The notes under the pieces are model-generated. The model searched no databases. It was not told the DNA's origin and saw only the letters and a program-made list of their open reading frames with translations. A DNA stretch of 64,000 bases, from contig NZ_FBYA01000001.1 of the NCBI RefSeq assembly GCF_001517545.1, forward strand, positions 902,930-966,929, in the 5' to 3' direction. The translations under genes and the position numbers were made by a program. The first letter of the stretch is position 1; each line of letters opens with the position of its first letter. This DNA is from Limnohabitans sp. Rim47 (lineage in GTDB: Bacteria; Pseudomonadota; Gammaproteobacteria; Burkholderiales; Burkholderiaceae_C). Below, one piece after another: positions 8,927 through 16,691 of this stretch.

Positions 8927-9202
8927 ATGTCCAATCCCCTTGTTTCCAATTTGCCCAAGCAGCCTTGGTGGTCTTATGGCCACGTCTGGCTGGTGATTGC
9001 CGGTCCTTTGGTGGTGGTGGTCGCTTCATTCATCACCTTTTATTTGGCTGCGAATGGCCAAGACCCTGTATTGAGCCAGTCAAGCGTTGAAGTCAACGCC
9101 AATGGTGCGGATGCACGCACCACACTCGCACCCGCAATGCAAGCCAGAAACCATGCGGCCACGGGCACATTGCCCTTGACCGATTCAAAAAACAAACCTT
9201 GA
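8927..9202 (+). CDS. Short FixH-like membrane protein of the cbb3 assembly cluster
   Basis: 91-residue protein with a cytoplasmic start, the segment PWWSYGHVWLVIAGP and one transmembrane helix (about 20-45), then a polar periplasmic tail. The position right after ccoG and the N-terminal FixH-type W...V..GP helix point to FixH/CcoH. That family is usually ~150-170 residues, so the periplasmic domain is largely missing here. ATG 8927 is preferred to TTG 8921 because AAAGG lies 7 bases before it. Short forms of this type occur in Burkholderiales as far as I recall; not checked. Confidence 0.7.
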   Translation: MSNPLVSNLPKQPWWSYGHVWLVIAGPLVVVVASFITFYLAANGQDPVLSQSSVEVNANGADARTTLAPAMQARNHAATGTLPLTDSKNKP

Positions 9203-9222
9203 ACGGGTTGCAGGAGACCGAC

Positions 9223-9519
9223 ATGTGGGCAAAACGAATGATGTGGATTGCATGGCCAGCATTCCTGGTGGCGGGTCTTCTTGAGATGCTGGTGTTTGCA
9301 CTGGTCGATCCGCAAGATTTGCAATGGTTTGGGCACGCCTTGTCACTGTCCCGTCAAGGCGTTTACACCTTGGCTTTCTTCGCCTTCTGGGCCCTGACCA
9401 TGGTGTCGAGCGGACTGACCACGCTGTTGGCCATGTCACCGTTTGAGGTCAATCGCTGTCCCGTGCCTGGGGACCAACGACCCAGCGACTGCGCGCGCCA
9501 AGGTGAAAAGGGCTGCTGA
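9223..9519 (+). CDS. Small two-helix membrane protein of the cbb3 cluster, unknown function
   Basis: 98 residues with two hydrophobic segments (about 8-26 and 47-70, the second GVYTLAFFAFWALTMVSSGLTTLLA) and a cytoplasmic or periplasmic tail holding three cysteines (RCPVP, SDCAR, KGC). No named family is recognised. It starts 20 bases after the FixH-like gene with a clear CAGGAG ribosome site and is the last gene before the bidirectional hairpin. It is probably co-transcribed with ccoG. The cysteine-rich tail could bind metal, which is speculation. Confidence 0.65.
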   Translation: MWAKRMMWIAWPAFLVAGLLEMLVFALVDPQDLQWFGHALSLSRQGVYTLAFFAFWALTMVSSGLTTLLAMSPFEVNRCPVPGDQRPSDCARQGEKGC

Positions 9520-9543
9520 GAAAGCTTAACTTCGTCGAGCGTT

Positions 9544-9563
9544 AAAGCCCGGCGCAGGGCTTT
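9544..9563. terminator. Bidirectional terminator between the cco cluster and fnr
   Basis: AAAGCCC and GGGCTTT form a perfect 7-base stem with a 6-base loop, with A/T flanks on both sides. It lies between two convergent genes and overlaps the fnr stop codon. Confidence 0.65.
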
Positions 9564-10284
9564 ATTGGCAATGGTGGTTGCTGTTCACCAAGCGCTGCAA
9601 GCCATCGGTGTCCAAGATGCGCACATGCCGTTGTTTGACCTCGACGGTGCCGTCTTCGACAAATTTGGAGAAGGTGCGGCTGACTGTCTCCAATTTGAGT
9701 CCCAAATAGCTGCCGATTTCTTCGCGGGTCATGCGCAAGACCAGCTCTGATTGCGAAAACCCCCGTGCGTGCAAGCGTTGCACCAGGTTCAGCAAGAAAG
9801 CGGCCAATCGCTCTTCGGCCCGCATGCTGCCCAAAAGCAGCATCACACCATGCTCACGCACGATTTCGCGGCTCATGATTTTGTGCACATGGCTTTGAAG
9901 TGCCGTCACTTCGCGTGAGATTTCTTCAATGCGGTCAAAAGGCATGACGCAGACTTCGGCATCTTCCAAGGCTACGGCGTCGCAGCTGTGTTGGTCGTTC
10001 ACGATGCCGTCCAGACCAATGATTTCGCCCGCCATCTGAAAGCCCGTGACCTGATCTCGGCCATCTTCGGTGGCCAGACAGGTTTTGAAAAAACCGGTGC
10101 GAATGGCGTACAAGGACGTAAACTTTTCACCGTTGGTGAATAAAGTAGAACCGCGTTTGATTTTCCTACGGACAGCCACCAGATCGTCCAAGCGATTCAG
10201 GTCGTGGTCGCTCAGACCCACAGGCAGGCACAACTCGCGCAAGTTGCAATTGGAGCAAGCGACGTTGATGAGTTGGGAATTCAT
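9562..10284 (-). CDS. fnr: FNR/ANR oxygen-responsive transcription regulator
   Basis: CRP-family regulator of 240 residues. The 4Fe-4S ligands are present: CSNCNLRELC gives Cys10, Cys13 and Cys19, with a fourth cysteine in QHSCDAV near residue 100. A cyclic-nucleotide-like fold fills the middle, and the recognition helix is TREEIGSYLGLKLETVSRTF, whose E...SR residues read the TTGAT half-site. In low oxygen it dimerises and activates genes bearing TTGAT-N4-ATCAA, which here means uspA/ccoI, ccoN and hemN. A half-matching box 28-41 bases before its own ATG suggests autoregulation. It is divergent from hemN. Confidence 0.95.
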   Translation of the reverse strand: MNSQLINVACSNCNLRELCLPVGLSDHDLNRLDDLVAVRRKIKRGSTLFTNGEKFTSLYAIRTGFFKTCLATEDGRDQVTGFQMAGEIIGLDGIVNDQHSCDAVALEDAEVCVMPFDRIEEISREVTALQSHVHKIMSREIVREHGVMLLLGSMRAEERLAAFLLNLVQRLHARGFSQSELVLRMTREEIGSYLGLKLETVSRTFSKFVEDGTVEVKQRHVRILDTDGLQRLVNSNHHCQ

Positions 10285-10311
10285 GGTTTATCTCATGGTG
10301 CGGAAATGGAT

Positions 10312-10325
10312 TTGCCTTGGATCAA
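10312..10325. promoter_or_regulatory. Half-conserved FNR box before fnr
   Basis: TTGCCTTGGATCAA has one perfect half-site (ATCAA) and one weak half (TTGCC). It is too close to the fnr ATG for class II activation at -41.5, so negative autoregulation is the likelier role. Confidence 0.4.
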
Positions 10326-10407
10326 GTTGTTAGCTTAAACCTAAAAAACCATCAAATTTAAGGGTCTACCCGGTTCAGGCCAAAAATCACCAATAACCAG
10401 TAGACGG

Positions 10408-10421
10408 TTGATCTGAGTCAA
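10408..10421. promoter_or_regulatory. FNR box upstream of hemN
   Basis: TTGATCTGAGTCAA differs from consensus at one base (GTCAA for ATCAA). Its centre is 80 bases before the chosen hemN ATG. A start at -41.5 would fall near 10456. Anaerobic hemN control by FNR/ANR is established in other proteobacteria. Confidence 0.7.
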
Positions 10422-10494
10422 TACTTCGGGCTCTGCAAACGGGCAAAGTCGGTGCCTTGTTATGAAGTCGATCGAACTCAATAGAGGCAGACAC

Positions 10495-11877
10495 ATGTCC
10501 GTCATCACACCTGAATTGCTGACACGTTTTGATGTGTCTGGCCCACGCTACACATCCTACCCAACAGCAGACCGTTTTGTTGAAGCCTTTGCCGAGGCTG
10601 ACTACGTGCAAGCATTGGCTCAGCGCCAGTCTGGTGTGGTGGGCAAGAAAACGCCCTTGTCGTTGTATGTGCACATCCCGTTTTGCGAGTCGCTTTGCTA
10701 CTACTGTGCGTGCAACAAAATCATTACCAAACACAAAGAACGTGCGTCTGAGTATTTGCGCTACCTGAGCAAAGAGCTTGAGTTGCACACCCGGCATTTG
10801 GGGCGGGGGCAGTCGGTCAGCCAGTTGCATCTGGGCGGCGGCACACCCACATTCATGAGCGATGACGAATTGCGTCAACTCATGAGTGTGCTGCACCAAC
10901 ATTTTGAATTCGTGCCGGGTGGGGAGTATTCGGTCGAAGTCGACCCGCGCACCGTCGATGAAGGCCGATTGGCTGTTTTGGCAGAACTGGGCTTCAACCG
11001 CCTGAGCTTTGGGGTGCAGGACTTTGACCCTGCTGTTCAAAAAGCGGTTCACCGCATCCAGCCAGTCGGTCAAGTCTTTCAGCTGGTCGATGCTGCACGT
11101 CGCCTCGGCTTTGAGTCGATCAATGTCGACCTGATTTATGGTTTGCCACTGCAAACGCCTGAGTCCTTTGACCGCACCTTGGCGCAGGTCAACAGCCTGC
11201 GCCCGGACCGCATCGCCCTTTACGCCTATGCCCACTTGCCCGAACGTTTCAAGCCCCAGCGTCGCATTCATGCCCAAGAACTGCCCTCGGGCGGTGACAA
11301 GGTGGCGATGCTTTCGCGCTCGTTGGATGCATTGACCGATGCGGGTTATGTGTACATCGGCATGGACCACTTTGCCTTGCCGCAAGATGCATTGGCGGTG
11401 GCTAAGCGACAAGGTCGTTTGCACCGCAATTTTCAAGGCTACAGCACACAGGCCGATTGCGACCTGATCGCTCTGGGCGTTTCATCGATTGGCCGCGTGG
11501 GCGCAAGCTACAGCCAGAACGCCAAAACCATGGAAGAGTATTGCGACCTGCTGGATCAGGGGCACTTTCCGGTGGTGCGTGGCTTGACTTTGACCCGCGA
11601 TGACCTGATTCGTCGATCGGTCATCATGGCGTTGATGTGCCAAGGGCATTTGGAATTCGAGGCCATCAACCTGGCTTGGCTGATTGACTTTCAAGCTGTG
11701 TTTTCCAAAGAACTGGCCCAGCTTGAATCCATGCAAAGCCAAGGCCTGGTGCAGTTGAGCGATAGCGGCATTCAGGTTACACCCATGGGCTGGTTTTTTG
11801 TACGGGGCGTGGCCATGGTGTTTGACCGTTATCTGCAAGCCGACCGCAACCACACCCGTTTTTCCAAAATCATCTGA
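10495..11877 (+). CDS. hemN: Oxygen-independent coproporphyrinogen III dehydrogenase
   Basis: Radical-SAM enzyme of 460 residues that decarboxylates coproporphyrinogen III to protoporphyrinogen IX without oxygen. The 4Fe-4S/SAM motif CESLCYYCAC lies near residue 65, within HIPFCESLCYYC. The N-terminus SGPRYTSYPTA and the GGGTPTF glycine-rich SAM site also match HemN. ATG 10495 (MSVITPELL) is chosen over ATG 10462 because AGAGG lies 7 bases before it and because HemN proteins usually start MS. The FNR box upstream ties it to the cbb3 and fnr genes, supplying haem under microaerobic conditions. Confidence 0.95.
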   Translation: MSVITPELLTRFDVSGPRYTSYPTADRFVEAFAEADYVQALAQRQSGVVGKKTPLSLYVHIPFCESLCYYCACNKIITKHKERASEYLRYLSKELELHTRHLGRGQSVSQLHLGGGTPTFMSDDELRQLMSVLHQHFEFVPGGEYSVEVDPRTVDEGRLAVLAELGFNRLSFGVQDFDPAVQKAVHRIQPVGQVFQLVDAARRLGFESINVDLIYGLPLQTPESFDRTLAQVNSLRPDRIALYAYAHLPERFKPQRRIHAQELPSGGDKVAMLSRSLDALTDAGYVYIGMDHFALPQDALAVAKRQGRLHRNFQGYSTQADCDLIALGVSSIGRVGASYSQNAKTMEEYCDLLDQGHFPVVRGLTLTRDDLIRRSVIMALMCQGHLEFEAINLAWLIDFQAVFSKELAQLESMQSQGLVQLSDSGIQVTPMGWFFVRGVAMVFDRYLQADRNHTRFSKII

Positions 11878-11959
11878 GTGATTGCGCTGAACGGGTGTCC
11901 GACCACTTTGAGTGCTGCTTCGCAGACAATGCGGTCATCGAGCAACAAGTGGACCTTCT

Positions 11960-12637
11960 ATGCAAAGTTCTTTGGCCATGACGGCCTTGATGATGGGCGT
12001 GTTGGGCGGCCCCCATTGCGTGGCGATGTGTGGCGCAGCCTGTGCGGGTCTTGGCCAAGCAGCGGGTGAGCGACGCAACCAGGCTTTGTGGGCCTTTCAA
12101 ATCGGCCGCTTGGCCGGTTATTCTTTGCTGGGCGCAGTGGCTGCCGCCAGTGTGCAGGCGCTGGGCTGGCTGACCACGCAGTCGGCCGCCATTCGCCCGG
12201 TGTGGACATTGCTGCACTTGGCGGCTTTGGCGCTGGGTTTGTTGCTCATGCTGCAAGCCAGACAACCTGTGTGGCTCGACGGCGCGGCACGCCGACTTTG
12301 GGCGCGGGTCCGAGCCTTCAACGCCCGTTGGGGGCGCGCTGCGCCCTGGCTGGTGGGTGGTTTGTGGGCCTTGATGCCTTGCGGCCTGTTGTATTCGGCC
12401 GTGATGGTGGCTGCATTGACCAGTCAACCGCTAGAGGGGGCCGCCACCATGGCCTTGTTTGCGCTGGGCAGCAGCCTCAGTCTGTGGGCCGGGCCATGGT
12501 TGTTTTTGCGCATGCAATCGTTGGGCGATGGGGCATGGGGCATGCGCGTGGCTGGCTTGGCCTTGGCTGCCGTGTCGGCCTGGGTCTTGTGGATGGGCCT
12601 CGTGCACGATCAAGCGCCTTGGTGCGTGACACCCTGA
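11960..12637 (+). CDS. TauE/SafE-type (DsbD_2-like) membrane protein
   Basis: 225-residue integral membrane protein with about six helices. It has the family's glycine/cysteine signature GVLGGPHCVAMCGAAC in helix 1 and a matching LMPCGLLYSAVMVAAL segment in the second half. Proteins of this type commonly sit beside ccoI, ccoS, fnr and hemN in betaproteobacteria and are thought to aid metal or redox delivery to cbb3 oxidase. That role is inferred from location. ATG 11960 is used. Earlier in-frame codons lack a ribosome site and precede the hydrophobic start; ATG 11978 is also possible. Confidence 0.75.
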   Translation: MQSSLAMTALMMGVLGGPHCVAMCGAACAGLGQAAGERRNQALWAFQIGRLAGYSLLGAVAAASVQALGWLTTQSAAIRPVWTLLHLAALALGLLLMLQARQPVWLDGAARRLWARVRAFNARWGRAAPWLVGGLWALMPCGLLYSAVMVAALTSQPLEGAATMALFALGSSLSLWAGPWLFLRMQSLGDGAWGMRVAGLALAAVSAWVLWMGLVHDQAPWCVTP

Positions 12638-12702
12638 TCTGATGAGTTATGTCCCTCATGCCGTTCGCGCGCGAGTGATACACGCACCCATTTTGGGGGA
12701 TA

Positions 12703-13518
12703 TCAGGCTGACAGACCCTTGTAGAGCATGTAAGCGGCCAGCACGTACAACACGCTGGCAAACACGCGCTTGAGTTGTTTCACGGGCAGTTTGTGGGCCG
12801 TGGCCGCACCCAGAGGGGCCATGAGCACGCTGCAAACGGCAATCACCACCAACGCAGGCAGCCACAGGTAACCAAAGCTGTAATCGGGCAGGTTCTGGAC
12901 GTTCTGGCCACTCACGATGTACCCCATCACATTGGCCAACGCAATCGGAAAACCCAAGGCCGCACTGGTGGCCACGGCGTTGTGAATGGCCACGTTGCAC
13001 CAAGTCATGAAAGGCACGCTGATGAAACCGCCACCAGCACCCACCAGGCCAGACAGCAGACCGATCAGACCGCCGGCGCCCAGCAAACCCCTGAAACCCG
13101 GCACTTGGCGCGCTGGCGCGGGCTTTTTATCCAGAAACATTTGCGTGGCCGAAAAGCCCACAAACAGTGCAAAAAACAAGGCCAGGTAAGTGCCTTTGGC
13201 AAACGCAAAAATACCCAAACTGCCGATCAAGCTGCCGATCACGATGCCCGGCGCCAATCCTTTGACCAGATCCCAGCGCACGGCTTTTTTCTTATGGTGA
13301 GCCCGCACGCTCGACACAGAGGTGAAGATGATGGTGGCCATAGAGGTGGCAATCGCCATCTTGACCGCCAGATCAGGTCCAACGCCGCGCGAACCCAGGA
13401 AATAAGTCAGGAACGGCACCATGATCATGCCGCCGCCAATGCCCAAAAGCCCTGCCAAAAAACCGGTGCAAAGGCCAAGAACAGCCAATTCGGCCAACAG
13501 CAGAGGTTCGATGATCAT
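12703..13518 (-). CDS. Sulfite exporter TauE/SafE family permease
   Basis: 271-residue permease with eight or so transmembrane helices and the duplicated family motifs GFLAGLLGIGGGMIMVPF near the N-terminus and GLLSGLVGAGGGFISVPFM near residue 155. Family members move sulfite, sulfonates or other organic acids across the inner membrane. The substrate here is unknown. A GTG at 13563 is in frame but lies inside the 3' strand of the 6S RNA stem, so ATG 13518, just downstream of the RNA, is taken. It could be read from the 6S promoter by read-through. Confidence 0.85.
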   Translation of the reverse strand: MIIEPLLLAELAVLGLCTGFLAGLLGIGGGMIMVPFLTYFLGSRGVGPDLAVKMAIATSMATIIFTSVSSVRAHHKKKAVRWDLVKGLAPGIVIGSLIGSLGIFAFAKGTYLALFFALFVGFSATQMFLDKKPAPARQVPGFRGLLGAGGLIGLLSGLVGAGGGFISVPFMTWCNVAIHNAVATSAALGFPIALANVMGYIVSGQNVQNLPDYSFGYLWLPALVVIAVCSVLMAPLGAATAHKLPVKQLKRVFASVLYVLAAYMLYKGLSA

Positions 13519-13547
13519 GGTATCGGGGGGGTAATGGAAGTAGAAGG

Positions 13548-13719
13548 TGTCTGCGAATGCCACCGGGCCGGCATCCTGAACCGGGGTTCAGGTGGGCGAG
13601 GGCAGATTGGCGTTGGGTTCATCTGACGCGAGATGATCACGCTCACCAAACAATGTACCAAGCCCGGGCTCTATGAGCATTGGTTCAAGGAAATATAAAG
13701 CCCGGCATGCACCGCAGAC
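13548..13719 (-). ncRNA. ssrS: 6S RNA
   Basis: The minus strand between zapA and the TauE gene folds as 6S RNA. A closing stem pairs GTCTGCG at the 5' end (13713-13719) with CGCAGAC at the 3' end (13549-13555), extended by TGCC/GGCA. Inside lie family hallmarks: CTTGAACC on the 5' side, TTTGGTGAGC after the first strand, and CCTGAACCCCGGTTCAGG on the 3' side. A TACAAT -10 at 13726-13731 places the start near 13719. The length of ~172 and the location next to zapA are typical. It mimics an open promoter to sequester sigma-70 RNA polymerase in stationary phase. Confidence 0.85.
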
Positions 13720-13725
13720 AGCGCG

Positions 13726-13731
13726 ATTGTA
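13726..13731 (-). promoter_or_regulatory. -10 element of the 6S RNA promoter
   Basis: TACAAT on the minus strand, 6-7 bases upstream of the 6S closing stem. A TTGCGG-like -35 lies about 15 bases further upstream, at shorter than ideal spacing. Confidence 0.5.
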
Positions 13732-13768
13732 GGTCTTTATTTAAACCCGCAAGCGGATCAAGTCTGTC

Positions 13769-14095
13769 TCAAATCAACTGCCCGTCTTGTTCCAGAACCT
13801 GATCCAGACGCTTGAGCAATTGAGCCAAGCGTTGCTGGGATTCTTGAGGAATATCCGAAACGGTTGAGGCTGAAACTGATGCGCTGGGCGCGGGTTCAGG
13901 CGACTCAAAAGCCAGATTTAAAGCAGCCAAAACGGCAATCCTGTCGCGCGCCTTGATCTTGCCCGCATCGCGAATCTTGCACATGGCCACGTCCACTTTG
14001 CTGACCGCTGAAAGCAAGCGATCTTCGCCTCCTTCGGGGCAACCCAAAATGTAGCTTTGGCCCATGATCTGGACATCTAATTGTTTGTTGCTCAT
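13769..14095 (-). CDS. zapA: Cell division protein ZapA
   Basis: 108-residue FtsZ-ring-associated protein. The N-terminal ZapA domain is visible as LDVQIMGQSYILGCPEGGEDRL, followed by a helical region (KVDVAMCKIRDAGKIKARDRIAVLAALNLAFE) that dimerises, then a longer Ser/Ala/Pro linker and a second helix. ZapA bundles FtsZ filaments at mid-cell. Its start overlaps the upstream gene's stop by 4 bases and the 6S RNA gene follows, the usual zapA-ssrS arrangement. Confidence 0.92.
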   Translation of the reverse strand: MSNKQLDVQIMGQSYILGCPEGGEDRLLSAVSKVDVAMCKIRDAGKIKARDRIAVLAALNLAFESPEPAPSASVSASTVSDIPQESQQRLAQLLKRLDQVLEQDGQLI

Positions 14096-14319
14096 GCTGA
14101 AGCCTCAGGAGATGCAGGGGCAGATGTGGGCAAGCGCTCGATCAAGGCATCCACCCGAGCTCGGGCAGCAGCCAAACGGGACTTGAGTTGGTCGCGCTCC
14201 AAGGTCAGTACTTGGACTTGCTGAGCCAGCAAAACGTTGGTGCGGTGAAGCTCTTCGTGGCGCAGCAACAAATGATCCACACGCTCGGCAATTTGATCAA
14301 TGGTGTCGGAATGGGCCAT
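14092..14319 (-). CDS. Small coiled-coil protein, ZapB-like, upstream of zapA
   Basis: 75-residue all-helical protein. Residues ~5-60 form a coiled coil (DTIDQIAERVDHLLLRHEEL through QVLTLERDQLKSRL) and the tail is Ala/Pro-rich. Such proteins before zapA belong to a small family usually annotated as cell-division or TIGR02449-type and resemble ZapB. The 4-base ATGA overlap with zapA implies translational coupling. A TTG three codons upstream was passed over for ATG 14319. A TACAAT -10-like hexamer lies at 14346-14351. Confidence 0.75.
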   Translation of the reverse strand: MAHSDTIDQIAERVDHLLLRHEELHRTNVLLAQQVQVLTLERDQLKSRLAAARARVDALIERLPTSAPASPEASA

Positions 14320-14403
14320 GGCAGACAAAGAAAAAGTGTTCTCACATTGTAGTGGGTGGGGCCGTTTGTAGGCTGGCCGACAGGTTCCAACTTAAAATAG
14401 CTG

Positions 14404-14625
14404 CTGTTGGTGCTCGCGATGCCAGTTCATGGCACGCAGTTCAACGGGAAGCAGGAGGGACAGGCCACCACGGCCCACCTAACCTGCGCTGCCCCCGCAA
14501 CGGTAAGCAGACGGGTTTTCAGTCAAACGAAAACCCAGCTTTCATCTCAAACCACTGGTCGCCCTGAAACAGGCAGCCGGGAAGGTGATGAAGGTCGCTC
14601 TGTCAGCCCGGATACCGGCCAACAA
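14404..14625 (+). promoter_or_regulatory. Cobalamin riboswitch
   Basis: The leader of btuB carries the conserved AdoCbl-riboswitch blocks in order: CAACGGGAAGC at about 14442, the central B12 box GCTGCCCCCGCAACGGTAAGC split at 14488-14508, ACCACTGG at 14551-14558, GGGAAGGTG at 14579-14587 and AGCCCGGATACCGGCC at 14605-14620. A TAAAAT -10 hexamer at 14393-14398 would start the RNA near 14405. Binding of cobalamin is expected to shut off the whole uptake and cobQ operon. Confidence 0.93.
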
Positions 14626-14705
14626 GGTGACCTGTCGCAAGACTGGTTGTATAGCCCATGCACTGTCGGGGAAGGCGGTGAGGGCGTTTGACTTGTTAGT
14701 TTCTT

Positions 14706-16688
14706 ATGAAAAATTCATCCCTTTTGATGGCAGGTGTCCTTACGCTGGCTGTTTCATCCCATGCTCAATCAATTGACTCAACTGGATTGCAGCCTCATGA
14801 GCTGACAGATCCCATTGTGATTTCAGCCTCTCGCGTGCCGCAGCCTCGTTCTGCCGGATCTGTGGTGGTTGATGTCATCTCTCGCCAACAAATTGAACAA
14901 TCGGGTGCGTCCAACGTCGTTGAGTTCTTAGACTCCGTCCCGGGGCTGTCTGTGAATCGGTTGTACGGCCGGCTGGGCATTGATGCGTCAGTGGACGTGG
15001 GCTACATGGGGGAGGCCGGCTCTCAAAACGTGCTCATCCTTGTGGATGGTCAGCGTGTCAACAGCTTGGATTCCTCTGGCGTTCGGTTTGCACAGGTTCC
15101 GATGAGCAGCATAGAGCGAATCGAAATTCGCAAGGCAGGTGGCGGTGCACTTTATGGGGAACGTGCGCAGGGTGGCGTGATCAACATCATTACACGTGCT
15201 GATGCCACCAAAGAAGTGAACCTCGCTTTGGGGAGCTTTGGCTATCGAAAGGCCGACGGATACCTGGGCTTCAAGACGGACGACTTCAGTGGCGGTCTTT
15301 CCTTGATGAGTGCGCACTCGGACGGTCATCGCCAACACAGCGACTCCCGCCAGGAAAGCGCACAGTTTCGTATTTCTCACACATCGGCGCTGGGCAAAGT
15401 GTCCGTGATTGCCCGAGGTTTTGAGGAGACTGCGAACTTGCCGGGATCTTTAACCCGCGATGAATACGCAGTAGATCCGAAAAAAGCCAGCTCATCTTAT
15501 GCGCCGCATACACACCGGACAGGCAATTCCCTGGGCATCAAATACGACCGTGCTATTGGCGCTGATGATTTGTTGACTATTGACGTGCTGCAGCAAACAT
15601 CGAAAGATGAAAGCTATGGTACGTATTACTACAATGTGGGGGGCACGCAATTTGGCGACTACTCTGCAAGCACCATCACCAATAAACGTATTTCCGTGAA
15701 CCCGGAATACAGGATGAAGTTGGGTGTTGCTCAATTTGTATTCGGAGGGGAGTTTTCATCCGCTGATGCCAATACAGATTCGGGCAAACAGGTTCACCGT
15801 TCGAGCGAGTCTGCCTATGTTCAAGCTATGCGGCCCATGGGGTATGGCATCACGCTGGATGGCGGCGCACGCACACAGCGCGTGCACAGCGATTTCCAAA
15901 AATCAACAACAGAGGCACAAACGAGTTCAAGTGACCAGAAAAATTCCGTCTCTGCTGGCTTGAAGGCGCAACTTTCGGAGGCAACTTCTGTGAGAGTGGG
16001 AGCCCTGACCGGGTTCCGGTTTGCCAATGCAGACGAGTTGTACTTGTTTGACAGAAACACGTTTGCCATGCTCGAAATCAATCCGAATCTGCACCCAATG
16101 ACCACCCGTGAGTATTTCTTGCAAGCAGAGCAGAAATATTCAAATGGAAAGGTGGAGGCACATTACCGCAACATCAAAGCTCAGGATGAAATTGGGTACC
16201 AAGCAATTTGTGGATCGGTTGGTACAACGTTGGCTTCATGCAATGCCAATTTGTACGACACAACCCGGTCTATTTTTTCTCTTGCGTCTGAATGGTTGTT
16301 GACACCCAGTCTTTCGGTTAAAGCTTCGGTTGACTTCATCAACGCAAAAATTGCAACAGGTAGCAATGCAGGCAATCGGCTGCCAATGACACCCAAAGAA
16401 GTTATTCGCATCACCGCAGAGCAGCGCTTCCAGGATTTTTCCTTGATGGCTTCGTCGCATTACCGCGGCAACTTGATCCAAGCGAGCGATCAAAGCTTCT
16501 CCAATCCGTTGATTCCTTCGCGAAATCTGATTGATTTGGGTGCAAAAACTCAATTGAGCAAAACCATCTCGATGTCCGCTTGGATTCGGAACCTGACCAA
16601 TAAGAATTACTACGACTACGCAAGTGGGAATGGTATTTATCCTGCTGATGTGCGTGGTTTTTACCTGAACATCAAGGCCAGTCTGTAA
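14706..16688 (+). CDS. btuB: TonB-dependent cobalamin receptor BtuB
   Basis: Outer-membrane beta-barrel of 660 residues. The signal peptide ends near HAQS (about 21 residues) and a TonB-box-like DPIVISASR follows. The plug domain contains the line NVLILVDGQRVNS and ends with GGVINIITRA. A 22-strand barrel ends in a strand with terminal aromatic pattern FYLNIKASL. Riboswitch control and the downstream ABC genes point to corrinoid transport. The gene looks somewhat richer in A/T than its neighbours, as TonB receptors often are; this was judged by eye. Confidence 0.92.
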   Translation: MKNSSLLMAGVLTLAVSSHAQSIDSTGLQPHELTDPIVISASRVPQPRSAGSVVVDVISRQQIEQSGASNVVEFLDSVPGLSVNRLYGRLGIDASVDVGYMGEAGSQNVLILVDGQRVNSLDSSGVRFAQVPMSSIERIEIRKAGGGALYGERAQGGVINIITRADATKEVNLALGSFGYRKADGYLGFKTDDFSGGLSLMSAHSDGHRQHSDSRQESAQFRISHTSALGKVSVIARGFEETANLPGSLTRDEYAVDPKKASSSYAPHTHRTGNSLGIKYDRAIGADDLLTIDVLQQTSKDESYGTYYYNVGGTQFGDYSASTITNKRISVNPEYRMKLGVAQFVFGGEFSSADANTDSGKQVHRSSESAYVQAMRPMGYGITLDGGARTQRVHSDFQKSTTEAQTSSSDQKNSVSAGLKAQLSEATSVRVGALTGFRFANADELYLFDRNTFAMLEINPNLHPMTTREYFLQAEQKYSNGKVEAHYRNIKAQDEIGYQAICGSVGTTLASCNANLYDTTRSIFSLASEWLLTPSLSVKASVDFINAKIATGSNAGNRLPMTPKEVIRITAEQRFQDFSLMASSHYRGNLIQASDQSFSNPLIPSRNLIDLGAKTQLSKTISMSAWIRNLTNKNYYDYASGNGIYPADVRGFYLNIKASL

Positions 16689-16691
16689 TCC

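Noticed and set aside
13519..13563. Upstream GTG start for the TauE-type permease
   Set aside because: It lies inside the 3' strand of the 6S RNA closing stem, and the extra 15 residues do not resemble the family N-terminus.
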